A DNA stretch of 64,000 nt from JBFMHP01 sp964557295 (GTDB lineage Bacteria; Pseudomonadota; Gammaproteobacteria; RBG-16-57-12): NCBI GenBank assembly GCA_964557295.1, contig CAZKZP010000010.1, forward strand, positions 1-64,000, written 5' to 3'. Shown one piece after another: positions 45,209-52,931 of this stretch. Under the pieces are notes generated by a model. That model had not been told where the DNA came from. It ran no database searches and was given only the letters and a program-made list of their open reading frames with translations. Positions within the stretch are counted from its first letter, which is position 1, and each line of letters begins with the position of its first letter. Position numbers and translations under genes: made by a program.

Positions 45209-45657
45209 GATGATCTCCGGGCGATGAATGCTGAAAACCCGTCATGTTACTGATGCCGCCCCGCAAACTCAAGCAAGCCCAGGGCGGAACCCGAGAAAAG
45301 ACCGCGCGCGCCTTCAGGGCGACCGTCACCGCCCGCCTGCTAGCCAGATACTCCCGCCGCGTGGGCCGATAGCTCCCCCGCCTCGGTCCAGACGCCCAAG
45401 AGTCTCAGGCCCCTCTTCGCATTGTGTTCCATGAGAGGTATTGCATCATTTGATGTTGAATTCTCGCCCCGCTCAAAGGGCAAAAGACCCATACATTATG
45501 TATTCGAAAACAGTGGGTTACTCACATTCGTGGGACGCAACCAAAGCCTACATCCCCAGTGATGTTTTTCTGTTGCTGAGCGAAATTGTTTCCACTAGTA
45601 TGGCCTTGATTCCCATATGGGATCAGCTTTTCAAAACCACAAACAGGAGTTGTTGTC
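45209..45657. other. 449-base divergent intergenic region with a structured leader
   Basis: The left 220 bases are GC-rich and featureless. The right part carries a leader resembling a GEMM riboswitch (45463-45548), a weak hairpin with a short T-run (45550-45570) and a perfect 12-base palindrome TCCCATATGGGA (45611-45622). An AGGAG ribosome site follows at 45645-45649. A 74-codon open frame at 45441-45665 crosses these elements and has no ribosome site, so it is not called. Confidence 0.6.
45463..45548 (+). ncRNA. Candidate cyclic-di-GMP-I (GEMM) riboswitch, divergent or degenerate
   Basis: The leader contains AAAGGGCAAA (45475-45484), then ATTCGAAAACAGTGGG, then GTGGGACGCAACCAAAGCC (45530-45548). 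These recall the conserved GEMM-I elements GGGCAAA, the GAAA tetraloop hairpin and GGGACGCAAAGCC, in the right order. It departs from the consensus by an extra segment of about 17 bases between two GTGGG copies and a CCA insertion in the CGCAAAGCC element. It lies 110 bases before a DUF3015 gene on the same strand. Similarity is by eye only. Confidence 0.42.
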
Positions 45658-46155
45658 ATGAATAAAATGATTAAGAAAGTGGCTATCTCTACCCTGATGC
45701 TCGGAATGCCTTTGGCAGCATTTGCGGCGCCAGTGGATCAGATGAAAAATCCGTGGACGCATTGCGGTATCGGCGCAATGATTTTCCAGGAAACGCAGTG
45801 GGCCGCGGTCACCTCTAATATCATCTGGGATCTCGGTACGACAGCCGTTACCTCCGCTGCCGCTTCACCTAACCTTTGTTCCGGCAAGGATGTTGTTGCC
45901 GCACGATTCATCACCGAAAACTATGCCAATATCGAAGAAGAAACCGTTAAGGGTGATGGCAAACATTTGAATGCCATGCTGAACATCCTGGAGTGTGATG
46001 CATCGGTACAGCCTGAACTCACCCGCGCGATCCGCAGCGAACTCAGCAACGTCATACGCGAGCCTGCATACCAAGCAGGTGACACACGCGCCAAAGCCGA
46101 AACCTATTACAACGTCGTCAACAGCAAAGTCGCTGGTGTCTGCAAGATCGGCTAA
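45658..46155 (+). CDS. DUF3015 family exported protein
   Basis: The 165-residue protein has a signal peptide (about residues 1-23, ending AAFAAP) and the DUF3015 layout. A CGIGAMIFQ motif near residue 36 is followed by a predicted strand region, then CSGKD near residue 75, and a helical C-terminal half with conserved small residues. Four cysteines in the mature part could form two disulfides. The function of the family is unknown. It shares the CG[IV]G-x-MI motif with two further paralogues at 51.2 and 51.8 kb. It starts an operon whose next gene encodes a DUF4105 protein. Confidence 0.82.
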   Translation: MNKMIKKVAISTLMLGMPLAAFAAPVDQMKNPWTHCGIGAMIFQETQWAAVTSNIIWDLGTTAVTSAAASPNLCSGKDVVAARFITENYANIEEETVKGDGKHLNAMLNILECDASVQPELTRAIRSELSNVIREPAYQAGDTRAKAETYYNVVNSKVAGVCKIG

Positions 46156-46231
46156 CTCTGCATAAGCCCTGTTGTTTGTGTGCCCGCCGCATCGATGGCG
46201 GGCACCCCTCCATGCCCCACGGATTCTGTCT

Positions 46232-48181
46232 ATGTTCCGCCCGAGTTTCATGGCGTGCGTCGCCTATGTTTTAGCGATCGCAAGCGCATTTATGGCGTCC
46301 CCCTGCATTGCCCGCGACAGTATTTCGGCACAGAAATCCGCAAGCGTCGATGACCTTGTGGCGCAGGCCAATCAAAAAGGATTGGCTCATGATCCGTATT
46401 GGCACGCCTTGCTGCATTACCATGGAGCCCTATTCAGTCCGAGAGGCTTGCGGAGCGATATCATCACTCCCGATTTTTTCTTGGCACCGCAAGGGCGTTT
46501 CGATCCCTCGGCCGAGTTGGCGGCGACCATCCGGGCGATGATCGCGCCGCCAGCAAATGATCAGAACGATCATGCCCAATGCCGTTTCATTGCTCGATAT
46601 CATTGGCTGCGCCGCCAACTCGACTGGTCAGGGACTGAAGCGCCTCCGGTTGTCTGCGCCCGGTTCGTTGAGTGGTCACGGCAAGGCCAGATCACCTCTT
46701 TGAGTTTGATATTCGCCACCGGCTATCTCGGTAATCCTGCCTCTTACTACGGTCATTTGTTGCTGAAATTCAATGTCGCGCAAAGTCAGGCGAACTCGAA
46801 CGATTTGCTGAACAAAAGCATGAATTATGGCGCCGATATTCCGCCTAATGAAAATGGCATAGCATATGTGATCAATGGTCTATTTGGCGGGTATGAGGCC
46901 GGCTTTTCCCATGAGATGTTTTATCGGATGAACCAAGTTTATGTGGAAAACGAGTTGCGCGATCTATGGGAGTACGAACTGGCGCTCGACAAGACCGAAG
47001 TCGATCAGATTGTGGCCCATAGCTGGGAATTGCTTGGCAACAAATTCGATTATTACTTCGTCAAAGAGAACTGTGCCTATCGGATGGCGGAGCTGCTTGA
47101 ACTTATCATCGACGAGCCACTGCTGCCTGATATTACCCCTTGGTCGATTCCTTCCAGCGTTTTCGACCGCCTGGCCCAGGTATCCCATCGCGGCCAACCA
47201 CTGGTACGTGATGTACGACGCATCCCGTCGCGGCAAAACCGTTTTCACGACAGTTTCGACCGGCTTGAAACGCATCAACAGCGCGTGCTTGAACAACTGA
47301 TCGCGCGACCGCTCGATTTGACCATGCCAGCCTACACGGCACTTGCGATAAAAGCCAAAGTCGCGGTAGTCGACACACTGCTCGAGTATTACGAATTCCG
47401 TCGTCTACAAGACAGCGACCAGGGCGCGTATAAAAATGAAAAGAATCGCTTATTGATCGAGCGGATCGAACTGCCACCCGCGACAGAGTTACCTCCGGCG
47501 CCGGTCATGGCTCAACCGCCCGCCCCCCCACACGCGGGGCCGCGCCCGACGCTGGCCCGCATCAGCGTGTTGACCAACAGTCACCTCGGCGAAGGGATCG
47601 AGCTGCGGTTACGACCCACCTACTACGATAGCCTCGCGCTCGACGGCGGCCGCATCGCCAATGCCCATCTTGCAATGTTTGATCTGCGCATTGCTATGAT
47701 AGACGAGGCACCCCGACTCAGAGTTCTCGACTTCGTCAACATCGAGACACTCAATCTCTCGCACACCGGCCTGCCTGGCGACGGCGGGTTTGCCTGGAAA
47801 CTCCGGTTTGGTTTGCAGGACCTCGATTTGTCTTGTCATCCATGCACCATTGCCCACCTCACCAGCGGCATCGGAAAGGCCTATGCGATCAGCCAGGGAG
47901 GGGTTGGTTACGCGATGATTGACGGTAGCGTGCGCACGCCGAGAGAAGATGTCAGCACACTTTCCGCATCAGCCTACGTCGGACTGATCATGCAGCCGTT
48001 GCCCGGCTGGAAAACCATGATGCTGGCGGGGCGTGAGGGCGACTTTGGTGGCTCTCGCGAAAAGTATTCACGCATCAGTTGGGAAAACCGATTTGGCGCG
48101 CAGCGTGATTGGGATATTCGATTAACCTACAACAAACAGCTCGCCGAGGAATGGCAACTTGGCTTTTCCAGATATTGGTGA
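46232..48181 (+). CDS. DUF4105 (Lnb-like) envelope protein with C-terminal barrel-like region
   Basis: The 649-residue protein has a signal peptide (about residues 1-28). A helical N-terminal region contains RYHWLRRQL near residue 130. The DUF4105/Lnb-type core (about 155-330) has the paired conserved residues His in YYGHLLLKF and Cys in VKENCAYRM. The C-terminal third is beta-rich and ends GFSRYW, like an outer-membrane barrel. The core family has been linked to lipoprotein N-acylation (Lnb), which is a suggestion here and not a demonstration. The start at ATG 46232 begins the signal peptide; a TTG at 46172 is rejected. It is clearly paralogous to the product at 49145-51127. Confidence 0.82.
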   Translation: MFRPSFMACVAYVLAIASAFMASPCIARDSISAQKSASVDDLVAQANQKGLAHDPYWHALLHYHGALFSPRGLRSDIITPDFFLAPQGRFDPSAELAATIRAMIAPPANDQNDHAQCRFIARYHWLRRQLDWSGTEAPPVVCARFVEWSRQGQITSLSLIFATGYLGNPASYYGHLLLKFNVAQSQANSNDLLNKSMNYGADIPPNENGIAYVINGLFGGYEAGFSHEMFYRMNQVYVENELRDLWEYELALDKTEVDQIVAHSWELLGNKFDYYFVKENCAYRMAELLELIIDEPLLPDITPWSIPSSVFDRLAQVSHRGQPLVRDVRRIPSRQNRFHDSFDRLETHQQRVLEQLIARPLDLTMPAYTALAIKAKVAVVDTLLEYYEFRRLQDSDQGAYKNEKNRLLIERIELPPATELPPAPVMAQPPAPPHAGPRPTLARISVLTNSHLGEGIELRLRPTYYDSLALDGGRIANAHLAMFDLRIAMIDEAPRLRVLDFVNIETLNLSHTGLPGDGGFAWKLRFGLQDLDLSCHPCTIAHLTSGIGKAYAISQGGVGYAMIDGSVRTPREDVSTLSASAYVGLIMQPLPGWKTMMLAGREGDFGGSREKYSRISWENRFGAQRDWDIRLTYNKQLAEEWQLGFSRYW

Positions 48182-48255
48182 GGACGACAAAACAGGAATG
48201 GATTCTGAAAAGAAGAACCTGATTTAGAATGCGTTCGTCTGGCTGACTTGCATGA

Positions 48256-49158
48256 TCAGCTTTCATGCAGGCAACACCTATCAGCGGGGGGGGTACCACC
48301 GTCGCGCAACCGGCTCTCCAAATACTCTACCAGCTTAGGACGATAAATCTCCCTCATTGAACCGAAGGCCGCCGTGTGACCACCCTGCTCGATGATCCAG
48401 AGGGTCTTGTCGCCTTTGGCCGCGGCATACAAGGTATGGGCGTGGATTACCGGCACGATAAGATCGGCATCGCCGTGGATGATCAAGAGCGGCGCCTTGA
48501 GATCAGCGATCACGGCCAGCGGGCTGTATTGATCGGTGACGGTGAAGCTGAGCGGCCATTGCAGCGGCCAGGTGATGACAAGATCGGAGAGCTTCTCGCG
48601 GAAGATCTTGCGGTAATCGGAAAAACTGCTCTCCACGACCACGGCCCGCAGCGGCATCACTGATGTGGCCGCGGTATACATGGCCACGGCCCCACCCAAG
48701 CTCTGGCCGAACAGCACCAGCCGATCGGGATCGACATCCTTCCGGCCGCGCACATAATCGAGCGCCGCGCGTGCATCGAGGTGCACGCCGTCGAGACTCT
48801 CCTTTCCCTCCGAGCGTCCGTAGCCCCGGTAATCAAAGGCAAACACGTTGTATCCCGCCGCCGGCAACCAATACACCGCCGCGATGTGGGTACTGATGTT
48901 CTCCGCATTGCCGTGAAAAAAAATCACCGTCCCCTTGGCCGGCCCCGGCGCCGGCAAGAACCAGCCGTGCAGCCGCGTTCCATCCACGCTGTTGAAGCTG
49001 ACATCTTCATAGGCCAGTCCGATATCCTGCGGCGTGCGCACCAATGGCTTTTGCGGATAAAAGAACATATTGCTGCATCCGCTGAGCAGCAATACCGCGC
49101 AGCACATGAACAACACGCTAAGCCGATCGAAAATCAATCGCCTGCTAGAAATAGACAT
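48256..49158 (-). CDS. Alpha/beta hydrolase, lipoprotein-anchored
   Basis: The 300-residue protein has a signal peptide ending in the lipobox LLLSGC near residue 27. An alpha/beta hydrolase domain of the BEM46 type follows. FFHGNAEN is the oxyanion region near residue 80, GQSLGGA near residue 150 carries the nucleophile Ser, and IHGDADLIV near residue 228 carries the acid. GGHTAAF near residue 259 provides the His. It should cleave an ester or thioester at the membrane. It overlaps the end of the upstream DUF4105 gene by 14 bases, so it belongs to that operon; this fits a lipid- or lipoprotein-related role. Confidence 0.87.
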   Translation of the reverse strand: MSISSRRLIFDRLSVLFMCCAVLLLSGCSNMFFYPQKPLVRTPQDIGLAYEDVSFNSVDGTRLHGWFLPAPGPAKGTVIFFHGNAENISTHIAAVYWLPAAGYNVFAFDYRGYGRSEGKESLDGVHLDARAALDYVRGRKDVDPDRLVLFGQSLGGAVAMYTAATSVMPLRAVVVESSFSDYRKIFREKLSDLVITWPLQWPLSFTVTDQYSPLAVIADLKAPLLIIHGDADLIVPVIHAHTLYAAAKGDKTLWIIEQGGHTAAFGSMREIYRPKLVEYLESRLRDGGTPPADRCCLHES

Positions 49159-51127
49159 ACAAGCCCGCCTTGATCACGCTGCGCCAACCGTCGAAGAGGT
49201 GTTCACGCGCCAGATTGAGCTGTACCGCCAGATCGGATTGCACGGTCCAGGACTGCGAGAATTCCGCGGAGGTGCGATCCCATCCGTCGCTGGTCAGGTC
49301 CTCCAGATGCTTCGCCTTGGCGTAGACGCGCCACGTCGCGCTGGGATAGAACATCACACCCGCCTCGATCCCGGTCGCGAGATTGAAGTCATGCGCAAAC
49401 GCGCTGGAATAGGCCAGCTCGCCGGACCACAGTCCATAAACCAAGCCGCCATAGTCATCCGCAAAACTCACACTCTTGCCGCCACCACCGCGCACCAGGT
49501 ACATCACCCTATGGTTCGAGGGCTCTATCGAAAAACTCTCCCAGCCGGTGGTGACATTCCAGGCGATCCGGCCGAAGAACTCATCCTGCGGCTCGAAGTT
49601 ATCCAGATGGATCAGATGAAAACGATCCAGCTTCAATTCATTCTCACCCTCTGGCGTACGATAATAACGCGCATCCAGGCGCCCGAATTCCAGCGCGAAG
49701 TGACTCTTGTATCCCGGCTGCGGATCGAGCCAGTCGTGATACACCGCGCGCCAGCCGAGGTCGAGAAAGTCACCTCGATCCTCCGATCCCAATCCAATGT
49801 GGGCGCGCGCGGTCTGATGACCTTGGTCGGGGCGCACATCCGGCGCCGGGATCACCGGCGCTTGCGATGTCACGTTCAGCTTGCTCCGGGCCAGCAACAA
49901 CTGGCGTTCTTGCTCGCTCAATTCGGCGGAAATCGCTTTGTTCCTGGCGATCTTGTTGTAACGGAAATAATCATACGCCAGATCCAGTATCGCGGCCTGC
50001 TGCTCAAGGGGTCTATCCACCATCACGGCCGGTTGCAAGGTCAGCACATCGTGGGAAATATCCTCGGCCAGACGACCATTTTCCGGCGCCATCATCCTGC
50101 GGCGCTCGTTGATCACGCGATAGTGGGAAGGATTGTAGACTACTTCAGAAACCATGCCGCGGCGCTCCAGCGAACGCAAGGTGTCGACGGGCAACACCCA
50201 CCATGGATATTCATCGGTCATGCCGCGATACTGCGGCTCCACTTCCATCAACGACAACACGTGATAGGAGCAGTTTTCGGTGAAAAAATAATAATCGAAA
50301 TGCGTCGGAAGCAACTCCCAGGCGTGCATCAGAATGAAATCGACCGTCTCTTGCTTGAGGTTCAGCCGATACTCCCAGATGTCGCGGTTTTCCATCTGGG
50401 CATACTCGCGCAGCTTCATGTAATACGGAATGATGTGGTACTTACCAATGAAACCGCCGGTCAGACCTTTGAAGGCATAAGACACCCCGCCGCTGTCATC
50501 ACCCTCGGCCGCGTAATTGAGGGTGTAGTCCAGCATCTTGGTCGATTCGGTTTGCCCTGCGCGATCGATGCGCAGCAAGGTGTGGCCGAACATCGATGAG
50601 GGACTGTTAGGGTGCGTCGTCGGAAACACCACGGTCAAACCGACGGGCGCCAACACCTGGAGAAAGATCTCGAATTTTTTGCACTCTTTTTCGGGCAGGC
50701 GCGCGGGATCAAAACCCAGCTCGCGCTTCAGCCAAAAGTGACGGGCGCGGAAACGACACTGGGCCGTCATGCCGTTCGGCGCCGCACCCGCATCCGAGAA
50801 AAAACTCGCCAAGGTCGTGCGCAATTCCTGCGCTGGATCCACCGCCCCCTGTAACGAGGTAAAAAAATCCCCGCCATCAACCTCGCTCACATGGCCGCTG
50901 AATACGCTGGATTTATAATGCCCCAGCGCCAGCCAGACGGGATGCGCGGCAAGTTTTTTGGCCTCGGCACGGGATATCAGTTCCGCCAGATAATGCTCGG
51001 GCTGCGCCGCCAGTTGCTCGATGGCCTTGTCATATTCTCCGGCGCGCAGCGCCTCATCAAACGGATTAGCGCACGCAATCGAAGAACAAAAACTGAAAAG
51101 CGCAAATACTAAGGAGATAACACGCAT
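49145..51127 (-). CDS. DUF4105 (Lnb-like) envelope protein with C-terminal barrel-like region
   Basis: The 660-residue protein has a signal peptide (about residues 1-21) and FRARHFWLKREL near residue 127. The DUF4105/Lnb-type core (about 155-320) has His in MFGHTLLRI and Cys in FTENCSYHV. The C-terminal beta-rich region ends GLYVYF. The core shares ENC[AS]Y, GH[LT]LL, WEY-L-L and HFDYYF/KFDYYF motifs with the product at 46232-48181, so the two are paralogues. The His/Cys pair suggests a papain-like hydrolase or acyltransferase. It lies in a minus-strand operon after two DUF3015 genes and overlaps a lipoprotein hydrolase gene by 14 bases. Confidence 0.83.
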   Translation of the reverse strand: MRVISLVFALFSFCSSIACANPFDEALRAGEYDKAIEQLAAQPEHYLAELISRAEAKKLAAHPVWLALGHYKSSVFSGHVSEVDGGDFFTSLQGAVDPAQELRTTLASFFSDAGAAPNGMTAQCRFRARHFWLKRELGFDPARLPEKECKKFEIFLQVLAPVGLTVVFPTTHPNSPSSMFGHTLLRIDRAGQTESTKMLDYTLNYAAEGDDSGGVSYAFKGLTGGFIGKYHIIPYYMKLREYAQMENRDIWEYRLNLKQETVDFILMHAWELLPTHFDYYFFTENCSYHVLSLMEVEPQYRGMTDEYPWWVLPVDTLRSLERRGMVSEVVYNPSHYRVINERRRMMAPENGRLAEDISHDVLTLQPAVMVDRPLEQQAAILDLAYDYFRYNKIARNKAISAELSEQERQLLLARSKLNVTSQAPVIPAPDVRPDQGHQTARAHIGLGSEDRGDFLDLGWRAVYHDWLDPQPGYKSHFALEFGRLDARYYRTPEGENELKLDRFHLIHLDNFEPQDEFFGRIAWNVTTGWESFSIEPSNHRVMYLVRGGGGKSVSFADDYGGLVYGLWSGELAYSSAFAHDFNLATGIEAGVMFYPSATWRVYAKAKHLEDLTSDGWDRTSAEFSQSWTVQSDLAVQLNLAREHLFDGWRSVIKAGLYVYF

Positions 51128-51165
51128 GGAGGATCAAACGACAAACAGCTTGGTATAGATACAAA

Positions 51166-51201
51166 GATATCCCCGCCGGCCAGAGACCAGACGGGGATAT
51201 C
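51166..51201 (-). terminator. Hairpin between DUF3015 and DUF4105 genes
   Basis: A perfect 10-base-pair stem (GATATCCCCG and its complement) with a 16-base loop is followed on the minus strand by TTTGTATCT. It may partly terminate DUF3015 transcripts, or set different levels for the downstream DUF4105 gene. Confidence 0.5.
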
Positions 51202-51214
51202 TCGACAGGTGCAA

Positions 51215-51721
51215 TTATTGAACGTACTTATTTAGCGTCGGATGGGTCATCATCGCCGTATGCAATGAAGAGAGAACCCCCTCGGCCGATGCGCCCGCCG
51301 ATGAGAACAGCGTGGCGAATTCATCCTGCGTCATGGATTTGAAGGTGTCCCGATCAGACTCTTCGATGCCCATTACGGCCGCCAGTGCATCCAGGTGCGC
51401 GCCCTGGCCTTGCGCCATGTCGCGCGACAGGCTGTCCATGTTCATTGCGACAAACCGCTTCTGCTCTTCTTCCTTCAACACGGTTTTCGATGGATCGCAG
51501 CCCAGAATCTCTTCGTCCATGATGCTGGCCGTGGTCATGAAGAAGGTGCGCGGGATCAGAACATCATTGAGGATTGCGGCTGTGATATTCGCACCCTTAG
51601 TCGACTTGCCTTCCATGATCATTTTTCCGATGCCGCAACCGGCGCTGTCATCGGCCATCGCCACCTGAGCGGACAAACCTAACGCGGCGACCATAGTAAT
51701 ACTCATTGCTTTCGTTTTCAT
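51215..51721 (-). CDS. DUF3015 family exported protein
   Basis: The 168-residue protein has a signal peptide (about residues 1-23, ending AMADD) and starts its mature part with AGCGIGKMIMEGKS, the DUF3015 hallmark. A conserved LGCDP segment lies near residue 74, followed by helical repeats including MAQGQGAHLDALAAVMG near residue 105. It is a close paralogue of the next product: both share the MAQGxGxHLxxLA helix, the GIxxxDRDxF segment and a helical C terminus. It is the second gene of the minus-strand operon, 53 bases after its paralogue. Function unknown. Confidence 0.82.
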   Translation of the reverse strand: MKTKAMSITMVAALGLSAQVAMADDSAGCGIGKMIMEGKSTKGANITAAILNDVLIPRTFFMTTASIMDEEILGCDPSKTVLKEEEQKRFVAMNMDSLSRDMAQGQGAHLDALAAVMGIEESDRDTFKSMTQDEFATLFSSAGASAEGVLSSLHTAMMTHPTLNKYVQ

Positions 51722-51774
51722 TGTGGGTACTCCCTGATGAAATCAGTTGATTGCGTAAGATTGATTGGCAACGA

Positions 51775-52260
51775 TTATTGCGCGTACTTCGCCAGGTTCA
51801 CATCAGACTGCATGGCTGTATTCAGCGTTAACAGCATCTGTTGCGCCCCTTGCTCGGAAGACGCCATCAGAGAAGGCAACTGCGATTTGGTCAGGGCGTA
51901 AAAATCGTCCCGATCCGCAGCGCTGATACCTATCAGGTCCGCCAATGAAGCCAAGTGATCACCGCCGCCTTGGGCCATCTCCTGGGTGATATTGTCCATA
52001 TTGGAGGAAACGAAGATCTCGCGCTGAATTTCATTTGAGACGACTGCCGTGGGATCGCATCCCAGCGTGCCCGACGTGATGCCGAACCATTGGTTCCAGG
52101 TTGACCCATTGGTCGTGGCCGCCAAGGTGTGCGCAAAAATGCCACTCTGGCCCTCGAAGATCATGGTGCCGACGCCACAGCCCGGACCCGTATTTGCAGC
52201 CTGGGACAGTGCTGGAGCCAGCAGTGCAGCGAATGCTGCCGTAACGATGACTTTTTTCAT
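51775..52260 (-). CDS. DUF3015 family exported protein
   Basis: The 161-residue protein has a signal peptide (about residues 1-21, ending SQAAN). Then come GPGCGVGTMIFEGQSG, LGCDPTA near residue 70, MAQGGGDHLASLADLIG near residue 99 and a helical C terminus. It begins the minus-strand operon DUF3015-DUF3015-DUF4105-hydrolase. Its ATG follows AGAGAGG in a good ribosome-site position. A TTGACA box (52334-52339 on the minus strand) lies upstream but has no good matching -10 box. The tandem pair looks like a local duplication. Confidence 0.82.
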   Translation of the reverse strand: MKKVIVTAAFAALLAPALSQAANTGPGCGVGTMIFEGQSGIFAHTLAATTNGSTWNQWFGITSGTLGCDPTAVVSNEIQREIFVSSNMDNITQEMAQGGGDHLASLADLIGISAADRDDFYALTKSQLPSLMASSEQGAQQMLLTLNTAMQSDVNLAKYAQ

Positions 52261-52419
52261 GACGCTACCTCTCTTTGGTTGTTATGTGCTTCCTACATCT
52301 CGCCCTTCAAACCTAGACTACGGTTCAAATACTTGTCAACGGCATACCCGATGTTTGATACTGATTTTTAAATACGAAACCAAGAATAACAACCTCTATA
52401 TTTCCATGGTGATCATGCG

Positions 52420-52887
52420 ATGCCCAAAACCGCAATCGGAAAACCCGTACCCGACTTCACCCTGCCCGCCACCAGCGGCCAGCACATCACCCTCTCCTCG
52501 CTGCGCGGTAACCACGTGGTTTTGTATTTCTACCCCAAGGACAGCACGCCCGGCTGCACGCAGGAGAGCTGCGATTTCCGCGATAACATTGCCGAGTTCA
52601 AGCGCCGCAATGCGATCGTGCTGGGCGTATCGCGCGACAGTATCAAGTCGCACGAGAACTTCAAGACCAAGCAATCCCTCCCGTTCGAACTACTCGCGGA
52701 TACGGACGAAGAGCTCTGCGCGCTGTTCGATGTGATCAAGATGAAAAACATGTACGGCAAACAGGTGCGCGGGATCGAACGCAGCACATTTTTGATAGAC
52801 AAAGACGGTGTTCTGCGCCAAGAATGGCGTAAAGTGAAAGTGGCCGGCCATGTCGAAGAAGTCCTTGAAGCGCTCAAGGATCTGTGA
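52420..52887 (+). CDS. bcp: Thiol peroxidase of the Bcp/PrxQ type
   Basis: The 155-residue peroxiredoxin reduces hydrogen peroxide and organic hydroperoxides. The peroxidatic Cys46 lies in STPGCTQESC and the resolving Cys51 is five residues later, the atypical two-cysteine arrangement of Bcp. Other features are VPDFTLPATSG near the N terminus, LGVSRDS and the TFLIDKDGVLR strand. It is divergent from the DUF3015 operon and followed after 44 bases by the PhoH-family gene. Confidence 0.95.
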   Translation: MPKTAIGKPVPDFTLPATSGQHITLSSLRGNHVVLYFYPKDSTPGCTQESCDFRDNIAEFKRRNAIVLGVSRDSIKSHENFKTKQSLPFELLADTDEELCALFDVIKMKNMYGKQVRGIERSTFLIDKDGVLRQEWRKVKVAGHVEEVLEALKDL

Positions 52888-52931
52888 CACTCGCCGATAA
52901 CTAAAGTAAGATCCCAACCACGGGGGCAGTA

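Noticed and set aside
45441..45665. Small 74-codon frame before the DUF3015 gene
   Set aside because: It has no ribosome site, overlaps the riboswitch-like leader and the next start codon, and has no protein-like features.
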